In this document: positions 12,338-26,381 of the stretch, one piece after another | Layout of the letters: each line of letters starts with the position of its first letter | How positions within the stretch are numbered: the first letter of the stretch is position 1 | DNA from: Poecilobothrus nobilitatus | Lineage: Eukaryota; Arthropoda; Insecta; Diptera; Dolichopodidae | DNA: 64,000 nucleotides | Assembly (NCBI GenBank): GCA_947095535.1 | Contig: OX352773.1 | Span: 4,464,001-4,528,000, forward strand | Reading direction: 5' to 3' | Made by a program: the position numbers and the translations under genes | The notes under the pieces: model-generated | Database searches by the model: none | Told to the model about the DNA's origin: nothing | Seen by the model: the letters and a program-made list of their open reading frames with translations, nothing else

Positions 12338-15300
12338 TTATTACATTTGGATGTGGTCTTTTTGTTTGATCATATATATTTTATACATCTAAAAAATATT
12401 CTTAAAAGTCAAACATATTTGCACATTAGTTAACACTTAACATTCAACTTTAAAGCATATTTCATCATTTAAATACAAAATGTTTATTTGTTATATATCG
12501 TAAACTCTGTTCACTTCAAAAATTGCATTTAAATCAAAACATTTCTATTTAATATGCACATTCTTATTATTATTTACTTATTTGAAACTAGTAAAGTAAT
12601 ACAAAAATTATTTTGATATAGTATTACCAGGTATTACTGTAGATCTCGCCACTATGGAATAAAATACTGTAAAATACAGACAAATTGCATATTTTTAGCG
12701 GCACATAAAAATAAAAGTGATGATAATGAAAATTTAATTTAACACTTTATTAAACAGAATAACATTTTAAGATTAATTTTATGTTGGATTTGAGTGATTC
12801 TTCTCTTTAATACCACTCTAATTCGCTTTAAATTTTCTTTAAAAGATCCATTATGGATATACTCTAAACTTGATTACTTTTTATTTTTCATTCACGTGAA
12901 TGGAGTGAGCACAATGTTGTACTAAAATTTTGCTTGTGACATCATAAACGAAATAGTATTGAAATAATTATATAATTTTAAACATCTTGTTTACAAAAAT
13001 GTTTTGATAGATTATAGTGAACCAAAAATTTATTAGCTTAAATTTTTTTTTTTTTTTTTTTTTATCAATATAAGTAAAACGCTTTTATTGATTTTGAAGG
13101 TTCAAAGAACCAACCAACAAATGATAAAAAAAAAAAAGAAAAATTGTCTCAAATATCGTGTGAAATATAAACTATAATATTTTTCATTTCATTTCGTTTT
13201 ACTTTAATTCATTTCACATTTAAATTACATGTGATCTATTGCATAATATTAATGTTTATCTTTTATTATATAGGTATGCTCTAAATAGAATGGTTTTTTT
13301 AAGATAATTTTTGTTTATATACGAGTATTAAATTTTCGTTTTTTTTTTTTTTTTGTTTTTTAATATTTGTCGGCTTTAATTTAATAATCTCTGTTAGTGA
13401 TTTATTAGACGCATATAAAATTTTTAAAAATAAAAATGTTTAGTTTTATGTTTTATATTTATTATTTTGCGTATAAATTAATTAAATTCGGAAGTGATAA
13501 GTTTCAATGATGCCAGAAAATTGTTATTATTATGATTATTATTATGTTGTTACAAACAAATATATATATGTATATATACTTCAAAAGAGAAGCAGCATAT
13601 ATTTCAAATCAAAATATATTTCCGGTTTTAAAATTAAAATTTCTATAGAAAAAATTGATTTATAATGTCATCTTCTTTGACATATTTACATATAGATTTA
13701 ATTTCAATAATATTTAAAGTAGTTTTATTTAATTAATTGATCATTTTATGTTCATAAATTCAAAAATTATTTAAGTTAATTAGTCTATTGTAGATTATCG
13801 AATAATGGATACATATATATAATGTATATACTTGAAGATTATTAGTGAATATAATCATAATTAAAAACAACTTTTGAAAAAAAAATTTCATATTTAAAAT
13901 AACAATTAAAGAAATAGTACTTTAACAATTACAATATATTGAACTATTTAATTAAGGAGACTTATTGTTAGACTTAAAGATACATCCTCAATCACTTTAA
14001 CCGTTACTATAATAAAAATAAAACATTTGCTCTTCTTAGTATTTTATTTTTATTTATTTTTTCAAATACTGTAGTAAAACGAACAGCTTTATAATTCTTC
14101 TCGTGCAGTTATCTAAGTTCAACTAAAAAACATAAACTTTTTAAAAAGTCGAGTAATCCTTCTTTTAAATAAAAATAGGGAGAAGAAATTTTTTTTTTAA
14201 TTTTCGATTAATATTTTTGTCCTTGTTTCTATTTTATATATTCTGTCTTATTTTATTATATTTTATTCTATAACCACAATTTCATTCATTCACCTTTTTC
14301 TATTAAAAATCATTTAATTGGACTAAAATCCGAAACTGTGCAACACTTTTTTTTTTTTTTTTTTTGGGATCATACACAAAAAATAAAATGTTGCAAATAC
14401 TTTAAAAACGTTTATTAACAATATAAAAAAGTTCAAGCTTTATATTGAATGTCAAATTATTAAAGAAGTCTAACAAAAAACAAAACTTAAAAATAAAATA
14501 TTTAATAATTAAAAATTTTGTTTAAAGAACAATAACCAAAGGTTTAGCTACATATATTCAACTATACAAATAGTCAACAATTTATTTCATAAATTTAGTT
14601 CGGAATAATAACAAACGAATAAACACGATTCGACAGATTACACATGTACATAATATAATTGTCTAAAATTATTTCCCAGTATACAATAAACAATTTGACA
14701 ATTGTAATAAAATTTTTTTTTTGTGTTGACATGTGGAGCAAACAGCACACACCTAAATCCAATTTTCCAAAAGTAAATAATCTCATATGTTAAAAAAAAT
14801 AATTAAAATATGCAATTATTGCACCTGTATCTGAATTCTTTTTAGTATCTTTTACGATTTGTAACACTATAAAGAAAAAAAAAAATTTATTATGCGAAAA
14901 TCAAACTTCATATTTAGATTGCATTGTTTTTAAACTCTTTCAGTTTTCCACCATTTTTGCTTTTGTTTTTTTATTTTAATTGTAACTTTGTAATTATCAC
15001 AATTTCATTGTTATTCTAGTTTTTATTTTAATAATTTGCTTCTGTTTCTTCTATATTTCATTCAAAAAAGTAGTAATAAAACATAAATGAAAATGCAATC
15101 AAATGGGTATGTAAGGAGTATTCATTTTTTTTCTATTAATCTTGAGAAAAAAATGTAATAAAACAAAAAAAAAAAAAAAAATTCTCCATATTTTGATGCA
15201 ATATTTTTAACATTGAGATGAAGTCTAATCACTCAATTCGAATCATCAAACAGCAATCAGTCAGTCATGCAATTCATAAAAATACGGCATAAAAAGTTCA

Positions 15301-16363
15301 ATATTTTAATTTTCAAAATCCGACATAATGATTAAAAAGCACAAAAAAAAAATGGTTACAATTTCGAAATTTCTGGAGTAAATTATTTTTGCACAAAATA
15401 TTCTCTACTCTTTTCTTGTAATTGTTATTATAATTTTTTCTTTTTCAAAATGGCAAAACAAGTTGCGTCACTTACTGTTTTAAATAACGCAGTCGTGTTA
15501 TCTATAATATCAAATACGAACGTCATCTATATCAAATAATGTTTACATATGTACAGATGTTACATTTTACTACAGTTAAAAGAATTTCGTATTGTTTTTG
15601 CTGGTAAATGCTTTAATTTTTTTTTTTTTGAATTTGAATTTAAATGGAAATGTAAATTGATGTAAATTCAAAATAAAAATAAAAATAAATATTCAAGGTT
15701 ATGTATATTCAATCGTGTTTAAGAAACGCATTTAATTTTGTAACATTCAATTTTTGGTGGCTCTTTATTGATAGATATAAATAGTCAAATGCCGATAGAA
15801 ATTTAAATCAGTTGATTTGTGTAAATACCTAAATCTAGAGGCATAAAAATATGTACATACATATGTACATTTTTAATTATTTTAAATTTCGAATATCCGT
15901 CAACTGCTTACAACGTAATTTTATTGATTCTACTCTAAAAACTAAAGAATTGAAAAGCTTTAACGAAATTATAACAAAAATAAAATTTATAGAATACGGG
16001 CAACAACTAAGTGTTATACGTCTAATAATTTCGGACTACCTACAAAATCTTGTTTTATTTTATGTCTTTCAAAATCTTTTCTTTTATCTTGTCCACGAAA
16101 TTTATCTATATTGAATATTGTCAAATCTATTATGATATTATCAACAGAATTTATTAGACACAAATTCAATGATATTCTTGACAAAGGATTTATTAATCAA
16201 GTTGCATAAGTTCGGTTTTTGATAAAACTGAGTACTGCTTGTTAATATATAATTGGGTTAAATAATATTGAAAAAAATTTATTTGCAATAATCTGAGAAT
16301 CAAATTTTAATTTTATGTCAAGTTAAAAAAAATAACTGAAAGTTTTCTAATTATATGTACCTA
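12338..16363. other. Non-coding, nothing identified
   Basis: AT-rich. An open frame of 87 codons at 15851-16114 has no recognisable motif and starts in an ACATATGTACAT palindrome-like stretch; I regard it as chance. Confidence 0.55.
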
Positions 16364-16432
16364 CATTATCATAATATTTAATCTGTAAATGACAGGAATT
16401 TAAAACCCTTTTACTCAATGATTTACCAACCA
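16364..16432 (+). repeat. Fragment of the SINE family C tail
   Basis: Shares ATCATAATATTTAATCTGT, AAAACCCTTTTACTCA and TGATTTACCA, in the same order, with 16863-16923. It has no tRNA-like head, so it is probably a 5'-truncated copy of the same element or a local duplication. Confidence 0.5.
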
Positions 16433-16744
16433 ACTTTCATTTTTTTCTTTTTAAATGATAAATATTCAGTACAGCCATCTAACAAAATTAATATTTTTCC
16501 AAAATTTTCTGATTTTCATTAATAATTTTCCATTTTTATAAAAATCCCATGTAAAGTATATACATATGTATCATATAGTATGTATAATCTATACCTATAT
16601 TATACATATTCAAAAAAGATGCTCTTTGATTCCGTTAAATTTTTGTTTTATTTTTCTTTTCGATTAAAATTTTTAAATATTGGTTGTATGGTAGGAGTAG
16701 GAATTTCACAATATAACTGAATATAAACATTACAATTTTAGTTT

Positions 16745-16930
16745 AGTGTTTAGTACAGCGGTAGAGTGTGGGGTTATTAATAGTTGCTTTTTGATTTTGC
16801 AAGTTCGATTCAGTTCTGTTTTTTATATTTTAAACGAAATAAATTCTTACATCTCATAATATCATCATAATATTTAATCTGTATTGATAGACATTTAAAA
16901 CCCTTTTACTCAGTGATTTACCATCTTAGG
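16745..16930 (+). mobile_element. SINE family C, tRNA-like head
   Basis: GTACAGCGGTAGAGTG resembles a polymerase III A box and GCAAGTTCGATTC a B box, about 50 bases apart. A body follows that ends in the ATCATAATATTTAATCTGT...GATTTACCA block also found at 16364-16432. It is less tRNA-like than family A and has no clear target duplication. Confidence 0.5.
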
Positions 16931-19900
16931 CTTCTTATAATATATACATATATAATAGGTATATATTGAGTTTCCAATACTCAATAAACCAAGGGCAACT
17001 TCTAAAAGATAATAATAATCGTGTTTTTACAAAAAATATCATTTGCAAAAAAATTTTAAATTCATAAAGGCTTTAATTATTGAAAATTGTATTTTTACAT
17101 TTTAAATAAAATCATAAAGAAACTATACTGTATATATTGTATTGTAATTGCTAATTAAAACACCTCGAATTTCGAGGGGCGCGCGAATACTAGTTATACT
17201 TTATTTTATAATTAAAATTTTTTTGACTTAATTAAAAAAAACAATTGAAAACAATTGAAAAAGAAAAATATTATGAAGAACGAAATATAAATATTAAATA
17301 AAATGTCATTTTTCGTATACATATTGTTTTTTTTTTATATTATGGTAATTCATCTGACAGTTCATGTTTTTCAATACATTTGTTTTTTTTTATTTGTTTC
17401 AGTTTCACTTAAAATCGAATAAAAAACAAAAGAAATTATCAAAACTCTTGTAAAATTTGACTTTGATCTTTCCATATATGGGATGAATTTTGAATAGTAA
17501 ATTGTAAAAAAGTGTACAGTAAATAAAAATCGAAAACAAAATACATACATACATATCTATGTATGTATTTACATTATAGGTTGTGTTTTAGAAGTGAATC
17601 GATTTCAATTGTTTTTAAAATTAAAATTTATTTATAAAAATATTGAGACCACATGAAGGTAATTTTCTTTAAATATATCAAATATAAGTGTTATTAATGT
17701 CAAAAACAATTGTCAATTATAAAATGAAAAATTTAAGTTATTTCTTCTTTTAAATAATGCAATGCAATGTTAAGTTATAATTTGTTGTATGTATGTATTT
17801 ATTTCCGAATCTTGACTTAAGGGTTTTTATAATAAAAATCTTTTAATGTCATCTTCAAATAAGTGACCTTATTTATGAATGACAATTAATTATCTTAATT
17901 TGAAAATATTTAAGGTTGCATTTCATATTACATTGTAATCCGGAAATGTGAATTTCTAATAAGAGATGTTTTCTTTCCAAAATTTTTGAGCTTGTATTTT
18001 TTTTTTTTTTGTGTGAATCATATAAGTTTAAATTAATGGTAAATATAAATAAATATTTTATTTAATAAAAGATTGTAAAAGTGTGCTTGAAGTTTTTCAT
18101 ATTTTTTTTAAGACAGGTAATTATTTTAATTTAAAAAAATAAATAACAGAAATTAATGGTAAATTAATATTTCGAGGTTAACTAATTGATACATGATTTC
18201 CTTTTTACAGTTATGTATATATATTTATTTTAAATTCTGGGTTAATTCTGGGTTAATTCTGGTGTCCCGATAGCTATAAAGTTACAAAATTCTAATGGTT
18301 AATTTTCTGATTATAAAAAATATGCTAAACTCAAAATTAATAGATACAAATATACCTACTGTAAAACTCCTAATTATTTTAGCATTGTACATAATGTTAG
18401 ACAAAAACCTATATTGACATTCTTACCAAAAAAATCATAGATAAGTTGTCAGACAGTTGTCTAAAAAAAACTTGGTCGCAATTTTAATATTTAACCTAAA
18501 AAATAAAACTGTAGAACATATAATATCTATGTGGAAGTTCTATCAGTGATTATGATAGAAAAAAAAAATATAATTCTGTCTTCCCTGTAAAATTTTTAAA
18601 ATAATTTATATGTTAATTGAATTTTAAAAAAAATTTATATGTTAATTGAATACAAAAAAAAATAAAATCTTTATTAACAGTTGGCATTTGACATTTATGA
18701 ATCAAATAAAAATCGAATTAATGACATATAAGAATCGAATTAAGTCTAAATTTTTAAATTCCTCACTTTTGCAAACCTTTTTTTTTTTACTTTTTATCTC
18801 ATGTTAAGATTTCACTTGTTTTTTTTTTTTTATCACTTTTTATGTCATTACATTAATTTTTTGTCTAAAATTTTTAAAAGTTCATTTACAAATAACTTAA
18901 TTTTATCATATTACAAAAGTACCAAATTTATGATATTTATATTCCATTTTCGATATTTGTTAGTTTTCTTTAATATTTAAAAAAAAAAAAAAAGCTTTTC
19001 ATTTACCAAATTATCATGTAATATCTTCGTATAAATTCATTTTAAATTTATTTAAAATTATGACATTTACATATAAATTAATTTAAACTTACAAAGAAAA
19101 TAATTTTTCAATTTATTTCTCAGAATATATAGGTATACAATATAAAATTATAGATATTAGAAAAAAAATCGAATGAAATCTTCACATTTTTCTATAAATT
19201 CAATTTAAAAAATTTCGTAATTTCATAATTTATGTTTTAACAATTTTTTTTTTGTTTTGAACTGCGTGATTTATAAAATGCAAGTTGGAGTTTAATCATT
19301 TTCATAATCGAAATATAAAAGAAAAAAATTTAAAATTAGGTATCTACAACATTACAAGAAAATTTGTATATAAACGCAGTTCCAATTCTGAAATTTAGAG
19401 TTGCACAAATATTGTAAGAAAAAAACAAATGGCAAATAAAAACTCAAAACAAATCTACCGGTTTATGCTAAGTCATAATAAAAAAAAAAAAAAATAGTCG
19501 ATGATTTTAGGATACAACATTTGTACAACAATGACTTTCATTTGCTCGTTAGTTTTTTTTTTTTATAAAGGAACGAATTAATCGTTTGATCTAAAAGTGC
19601 ATATTATATATGTGTATACCTAACAATTGTATCCAAAAAATGATTTTCAATTATAACTTTTTTATAGTTTGTATATTCATTTTGATAAAGTGACCATTCC
19701 TATTGAATTCAACAGTATTATTATTATCAAAAACAAAAATAGGAATTATCATTTAAAGAGAATTCAATGAGTTTTCAAAGTTATCACATCATAAATATTT
19801 AAATAACTATTTCATAGTATTAGTTTATCTCATATTATTCCCGACTGATTCAAGTAGCTAAGCTATATTCAGCTTCAGATATAACATAAGCATTTTGCAA

Positions 19901-22028
19901 CACAAATTATTCAAAATACATAAAATGAAATGTTTTTAAAGGTAGAAAAAAATAACCAACTGTAATGTAATAGAAGGTCTGAAGCAATAAATAAATTATT
20001 TATAACTCCAATAGGTAAATCTACAATATCATTATTCATTACACTACAGTATTGACACTGTGTACGTGCTAGACATAAACCTATTCGAAAAAAAATAATT
20101 TCAAACCATTATTGACGTAATATTGGTTACCTTAATTTTAGATTTAAAATTGCACACGGAAATCTTAGTGATTGGAAATATTTTTCAGTTTCTGTTTTTT
20201 AGTTTTCTTTTTTTTTCTACACTTTTTAACATTTTTATATTCTTGTAAAGCGATTGCAATATCTCGATTTTAACGGTTTTTACACTGCTTAAACAAAAAA
20301 CAAAAAGAAAAGAATATTTTAACCTTTAAATATTTTACCTAACAAGACAGAAATGGTGAGTTTAAAGCAAAAAGATTATAATCAAATTGAAGGAAAAAAA
20401 AAAATAGCACCTTTGAGTGAAGAGCTATAGTCATTTTTGATAACTAAATATATATATTTAATGTAAATTCAAATTGAATAAATTCCAATCAAATTTTTTA
20501 ATTTATTTTAAAATGTGATTTTTAAAAGCGATGCAAATACAAACTTTAGTTGGGGTGTCTCTTTAAACTTTTCGCAATAAAACTGTTGTAGTTCGTAGTT
20601 CTTTAGATAAAGTTCGAAGTACAATGAATTTAATTATTTTTTAAACTAAAATTATGTTATTTTACGAAATGCATTGTCTGTCATATAAAATAAAACCTCT
20701 TCCTTATACCAAATATGCGTTTAAAACGGCTGGATAATAAAGATGTTATTTTCACTCAACTAAACTGCTATGACAATGTAACAATTGATGTTAGTTAGTT
20801 ATTAGTTGACGTACCTAACATCGCATCTATACAGTCTAAAATAAACTATGTTGATTATTTAATCATTTTGTTTAACAAAAAAATTAACTTTGTTAACTTT
20901 GTTGGAAAATTCTCAATTTACATAATTACACAGTTTTATATATTAATACTCATGAGATTAGATTTTTATTTTAGTTAATTGTGCAGAAACCGTAAATTAT
21001 AGGTATTTGTGTAATAAGGAAGATAATAATGAAAAGCAAAAACATTAATTTTATAATCTTAAGAGAATAATATAATTAATTATTTAAAAAGTTAAATAGT
21101 GAGAATTTCATGTTTCTTTCATCATAATTTTTTTCTTTCATTATTTTATTTTATTTCCAAATAAATATATATATGTACATATATATATATACATACAAGT
21201 ATATTACAACATAAAATAACTAGAATAAAGCGTTTACAATATTAATAATAAATTTTATTTTGAATTTAACTGTTGGATAAAAAAAAAAATTTAAATTAAA
21301 GTAATTTTAAAGTTTTTCATTTTATTTTAATATTTTGTTTATGGTTTTGCTTTAGTGAATTGAATGGCTATTATTTATGAAGTAATTCTGAGTGTGGTAT
21401 AAAAGGATTCTCTAAATTTTAATATTAAAACTGAATCTGTCTCATCTTACTTTACAAAATTCTTGAAAATTAACCGTGATTTATTATTAAATATTATATC
21501 ATCAAAACAAAGCATTTAAAAAATGGGTCCAAACCCCCACCAAAAAAATTATTGAAACACTGATCTTAAAATTGACTGTAAATTCCTTTTTAAGTATCTT
21601 TTAACATAAACATTACAACAACAAAGCATGTAAAAAATTGTTTGGAAAAAAAAAATTTGAAATAAATTTTTGATTTCGAGATAAAATTCTGGATTTTGTC
21701 ATTCAGGTTTTTTTTTCCAAGATTTGGTACATTCAAGATTTTTGTTTTTCAAGATAAGGTCGTGATCCCATATAAATTGCGATGCCCTACCGAATATCAT
21801 TCATATTATAAATTAAACTTCCTTATAAAAGACATATTGTAGATACAATACCTAAGAAATAACAAAATAAAAGATATAGATTATGTTAATGATGTTAAAC
21901 AAAATGATGTTAAACAAATGTTAAACAAAAAGGTTTTGATGGCAATTTTTTTTTTTTAACATTTTTTTGATAAATAACAAAATCAGGAAATAATAAAATT
22001 TCGAACTTTCATTTTCTATCCAACACCT
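16931..22028. other. Non-coding with small local duplications
   Basis: Holds a 15-base near-palindrome CCTCGAATTTCGAGG (17162-17176), three copies of GGTTAATTCTG-like sequence near 18238-18260, and a 28-base duplication around TTTATATGTTAATTGAAT near 18605 and 18635. No gene is seen. Confidence 0.55.
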
Positions 22029-22680
22029 TTATTATACCCTACACATTAAGTATAGGGTATATTAACTTTGGTATGGTGTTTATAACCACCAAAAGGAAGC
22101 GAGTTAGGTATAGACATGTATATATATTCTGAATCAGGATCACCGCCGGAGTCAATTTAGCGATGTCCGTCCGTCCGTCCGTCCATACGCACGATAACTC
22201 AAAAAATAATGATGCTATCTTGATGAAATTTATACTGTAGGTTAACAATGACTAAGGTAAGGCGGGGATTGTAAATGGGCGAAATCGGACCATGCGTTCG
22301 AGTACCTCCCATACAACTTCCAAAACCGAACAAGCATATTTTCGAAATTAATAGAGACAGAAACTTCAAATTTGGTACAAGGGTGTTGTTTCCTGAATCT
22401 CTGATTTGTCTAAAATTTAAGATGAATTAGAATGGTTGTTCGGGTATCTGCCACACAACTCCTAAGACCAAACAAGCATATCTTCGAAATTAATAAATAT
22501 ATAAACTTGAAATTTTATATAAGAATGTTCTACCCTGTTGATGTCTCTAAAATTTGAGATGAATTGGGGTGGTGGTCCGCGTGCCTTCACACACTTCCCA
22601 AGACCTAACAATCATATTTTCGAATTTAATAAAGATAGAAACCTGAAATTTTGTACAAAGGTTGTAACAGCATTTATTTT
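22029..22680 (+). repeat. Dipteran-type dispersed repeat with 5' hairpin and GTCC tract
   Basis: It opens with TATACCCT at 22033 and AGGGTATA ending at 22061, a hairpin with a short loop. GCGATGTCCGTCCGTCC follows (GTCC units at 22165-22184), then ACGATAACTC, GATGCTATCTTGATGAAATT and three imperfect units of about 140 bases, each with a CAAGCATATTTTCGAAATTA-like core (near 22326, 22467 and 22604). Repeats with this hairpin and GTCC layout are common in fly genomes. The element class is not certain and I see no protein in it. Confidence 0.65.
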
Positions 22681-24299
22681 TTTTAGCTTGTATTAAATAC
22701 CTAACTAAAATAACTTATGAATTTTTAATTTAGTATCGACTTACTGTTATTTTTACTTGTTTTTTTTTTTAAATTAGGCCTGAAAAGGATCTTTATAAAT
22801 TGATTTACTTAGAGTTTTCACTTAACATTATTGTATGTTTTTTTTTTATTTTGAATTTTCACTTAATTTCTTGTTGGCTATGATTATATGTGTCTGATTT
22901 TTATTACCATAGATCAAGGTTCATTTCTGACTTCAATTAAAAATTATATTAAGATTTTTTTGTTTTCTAATAAATAGAAAACTTATTTACAACAGTACCA
23001 TTAAATATAAAAATTTACTATAAAATCAATTTTATATAATAAAGCTTTGAAACATTAAAAGAAAATATTACCAATATTTGTTTAATTTCCCTAAATGATT
23101 TTAATAACATTTAATATACATACAAAACACACCTTTTTTTTTTATCTTACACACTATTTTATGAATCATAATTATAATTTACATTTTATGTTTATTTTCA
23201 AGAACAAAATATCAAGAAATTATATTTCAAATCAGAAATTAATTCGAAGAAATTATTTTTTTTTTTTTTATATTAATGTAAAATACTAATACTTAACATG
23301 ACAAGAAAAATCTATAAAACCAACCCTCTCCCACATGTCAAAAAATTATTTGCTGGTATAGCTAACCTTTAAAAGCTTAAAATATTCAATAAAAATTATT
23401 TTGTTCTGAATATTTCATAAATAATGAAGAAAAAAAAAATGATCAATATCAATTAAAAAAGAAAATGATTTCAGTTGTTTTTCAGTTGAATTTAAATTCT
23501 ATAATAAATTTAATGATATGTACGAGTATGTGTATATTTTATTTAAGAATGTCACTTCTTAGATTGCATGTTTATCGTTTATAATAGATTACGATAAATC
23601 AATTTATAACATATTTATAATTAATATCCGCATTGTTCAAATAATAAAATAAAATTCTAAAACATTAATAAATTGTTACAATTTTTTTTTTTTTTCTTAT
23701 TTTTATTTTTTGTGCTTGCTTTTCATAAACCATAAATTCCAATATTTGAATTTTTAATTAAAATCTTTCTGACCATTCAACTCAATACTAACAAACATAG
23801 GTACATATTATATGTGTAAAATAAAAACCATGTAGTGTTAATTTAATATGAAATAAATTTTAAAATTGTTAAAGAAAAAAAAAAATATCAAATTGCAATA
23901 GAATCAAAAATCGTGAAATCGATAAAGTGTTCTTGATTACGAATGAGAAATAATATGTTTAACCATTAATAGGTACTATATATTATATGAAACCGTGCTT
24001 AAAATGATCTTGTTCAATATAAAAATATTATTGAAGCAATAAAAACTTCTTTTGAATTTTTTAGTTTTTGTTTTTCTAATATATATTTTGGTTAATTCGA
24101 ACAGTTAAACAAGGATTTTGATTATCAAAATAATTTTTATTTTATAAATCAAAATCAATGCTAACAATTAAAATCAAATTTTTCGAAAAGCATATTATAA
24201 AATCAAGAAATATAAGAATATCATATGATATTATATAATATTTTTGTCACTTAATTAATTTAAAAACATTTGTCGGGTTTCCAAATACATACTTTTGAA
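22681..24299. other. Non-coding, nothing identified
   Basis: AT-rich with T tracts. The Phe-rich frame at 23095-23289 has no support. Confidence 0.6.
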
Positions 24300-24502
24300 C
24301 CATTTATTTATTTTTTTTTTATTTTATTTTAATACATAATATAATATAGGACTATGGGGCGCTACGGCCATTATTAGGGAAAATACTAGTATTAATATTA
24401 TATAGTTACATTACACTATTTATTTTGTTTATATTATATATTATTATTTTAGATTTAGTCGAAAGAAGGATTTGCTCGAAGGAATCACGAAGTCGCATTC
24501 GT
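24300..24502 (-). mobile_element. SINE family A, body type 1, without normal head
   Basis: On the minus strand it shares CGACTAAAT, ATATAATATAAACAAAATAAATA and AATGGCCGTAGCGCC with the family A type 1 body, and ends in an A-rich tail. The region where the tRNA-like head should be (24450-24502) has no recognisable A box. The dimeric copy at 24516 is inserted at this edge. Confidence 0.5.
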
Positions 24503-24515
24503 CCTTCATTAATTT

Positions 24516-24985
24516 ATTTATTTATTTATTTATATTAATATTACATACATAAATGTAATGCAATATTATTGAACCATCGGCTACTAAAGGCCATTATAGA
24601 TTTTTATACTATTATTAAATTATATACTAATATTATTTATTTTGTTTATATTATATACTATATATTTACATTATATTATATTTGGTCGTAAGGGGGTTAT
24701 GTAAAGAAAAAAACACTTACGACCTGTGCAGGGATCGAACCCACACTTCTTCGGTGTTTACAGCGTATTTTATACGCTCTTACGCACTAGGCCACCGAGG
24801 CCCCTACATTAAATTACAATAACTTATTATTTATGTTTTTTATATAGAATATTATATATTTACACTATATTTGGAAGCAAGGGGGGATTTATTTTAAATT
24901 AATAAAACTTGCTACCTGTGTAGGATTTGAAATCGCCCTCCCTCGGTTAATAAGCCACGTGCTTGACCACTAGGCCACCGACGCC
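24516..24985 (-). mobile_element. Two tandem SINE family A copies within one target duplication
   Basis: Two tRNA-like heads lie in the same orientation. The minus-strand 5' head ends at 24985 (GGGGCGTCGGTGGCCTAGTGG). The second starts near 24805 (GGGGCCTCGGTGGCCTAGTG) and carries a full type 1 body and an AAAT tail. The first monomer ends in AT-rich sequence without an AAAT tail. The exact 13-base sequence CCTTCATTAATTT lies at 24503-24515 and 24986-24998, bracketing the pair. Either a dimeric SINE moved as one unit, or a second copy landed inside the first. Confidence 0.75.
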
Positions 24986-24998
24986 CCTTCATTAATTT

Positions 24999-26107
24999 AA
25001 ACGGTTTCAAAATTGGAAAAATAGAAAAAAAATTATTTTGCATATTTTTAGGCAAAATATATTTAATATTGGTGAGCCGTTGATTAAATATATACAAATT
25101 TTATTGTATTACTTATATTATATTATTACATATATTATATTTTATTATATTTACTTTATATTTTAGAGTTTTTATGTGTATGAAGCATTTTTAATTTTTA
25201 AATAGCTATAGTTATATAAGCAATAGCGTAATTGGGCTATTTTAAGCAAATAAAACAAAACTTTCAATTTAAAGCAAAAAAAAAAAGTGATTTCGATTTT
25301 TTATTATCTAACTTTGTAAAAAAAAAAATTCAAACATGACTTTTTTATATTGAATAAAAAAATATAATTAAAATACCAACAAATTTTTAATTTAAATATA
25401 TTAAATATCTGTACTTAAAATAAAATTGTTAAAACTATGCCTCTTCTTAGATATAAAAAAATATCAAAAACATTAATCTTAACATTATCTGACAAATATA
25501 TTTTAAATATAATATAATTATATTATCGACATTTTATTCAAATAACTGAATGGACATACATAATTTAAAAATTAAAAAAAAAAAATAAGATAATTTTTAA
25601 CTTTCATAAAATGAACTTCAATTTATTTGTATGCAGATATATATATATATATATATGTTAATCTATAATTCAATTAAGTTGTATATAATAATATTTATAT
25701 CTACACATAAAGTTTATGTATATGTGATTTATAGTGTGAGATAAAACTAAAGAACGTGCCATTTGGATAAAATCTCTGATATTTAGAGTAAAAATAATTC
25801 AATATGATTAAAAAGATAGTCAAAAGTAAAAAAAAAAAACTAAATTAAAATAATATGGGTTTAACGTTTTATATAGCATATTTTTATACAAAGATATATT
25901 TTATTAAATATAGTATTAAGATTGGCAAAACGTGAAGATTAAAAAAAAAAATTATATTAAATACTGAAAATAATTTGTCTCCTTTTTTTCTTTAAAATAA
26001 AGTGCAATTGAATTATATTCAAATAAATTGAAATACTCGTAACATATGCAGGCATAATTTAAGAAAATCACAATTATTAAAGTCACAAAATTAAAAAATT
26101 TTTTTTT
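24999..26107. other. Non-coding, nothing identified
   Basis: AT-rich, with a TA microsatellite at 25637-25657. No gene or element is seen. Confidence 0.6.
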
Positions 26108-26302
26108 TTAATCATTTAACACTATATCTATTATTATATCATCTTCTAGATGTCGTGATATAATGGGCTTTAATTCCTTTATATTTATAGAATTAACGCC
26201 TGTGGACTTTAAATCCTTAAAAAAAAAAAATTTTTTTACTAGATCGTCTTTCATGTCTATTTCTTTATAAAAAGAATTAAAATCAACCTGAGTATAACAC
26301 AA
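26108..26302 (-). mobile_element. Possible non-LTR reverse transcriptase N-terminal fragment
   Basis: The minus strand is open for 64 codons. It reads DLKSTGVNSINIKELKPII, resembling the LKSxxxxGxDgIxxxxLKxxx block at the start of the reverse transcriptase domain in CR1/jockey-like elements. No other domain adjoins it. With so short a match it could be chance, but the acidic and polar composition is unlike the Phe/Ile/Lys-rich random frames nearby. Confidence 0.45.
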
Positions 26303-26381
26303 AAGTTACTTTCATGAGTCTGTATTTAATTTGACTAGATTTTATTTTACTGTACTCAAATATAAAATCTCTTCTAATTCA

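Noticed and set aside
15851..16114. Plus-strand frame of 87 codons
   Set aside because: No motif or GC change is seen. A later fragment (HKFNDILDKGFINQVA) looked protein-like but stops at once and has no partner exon.
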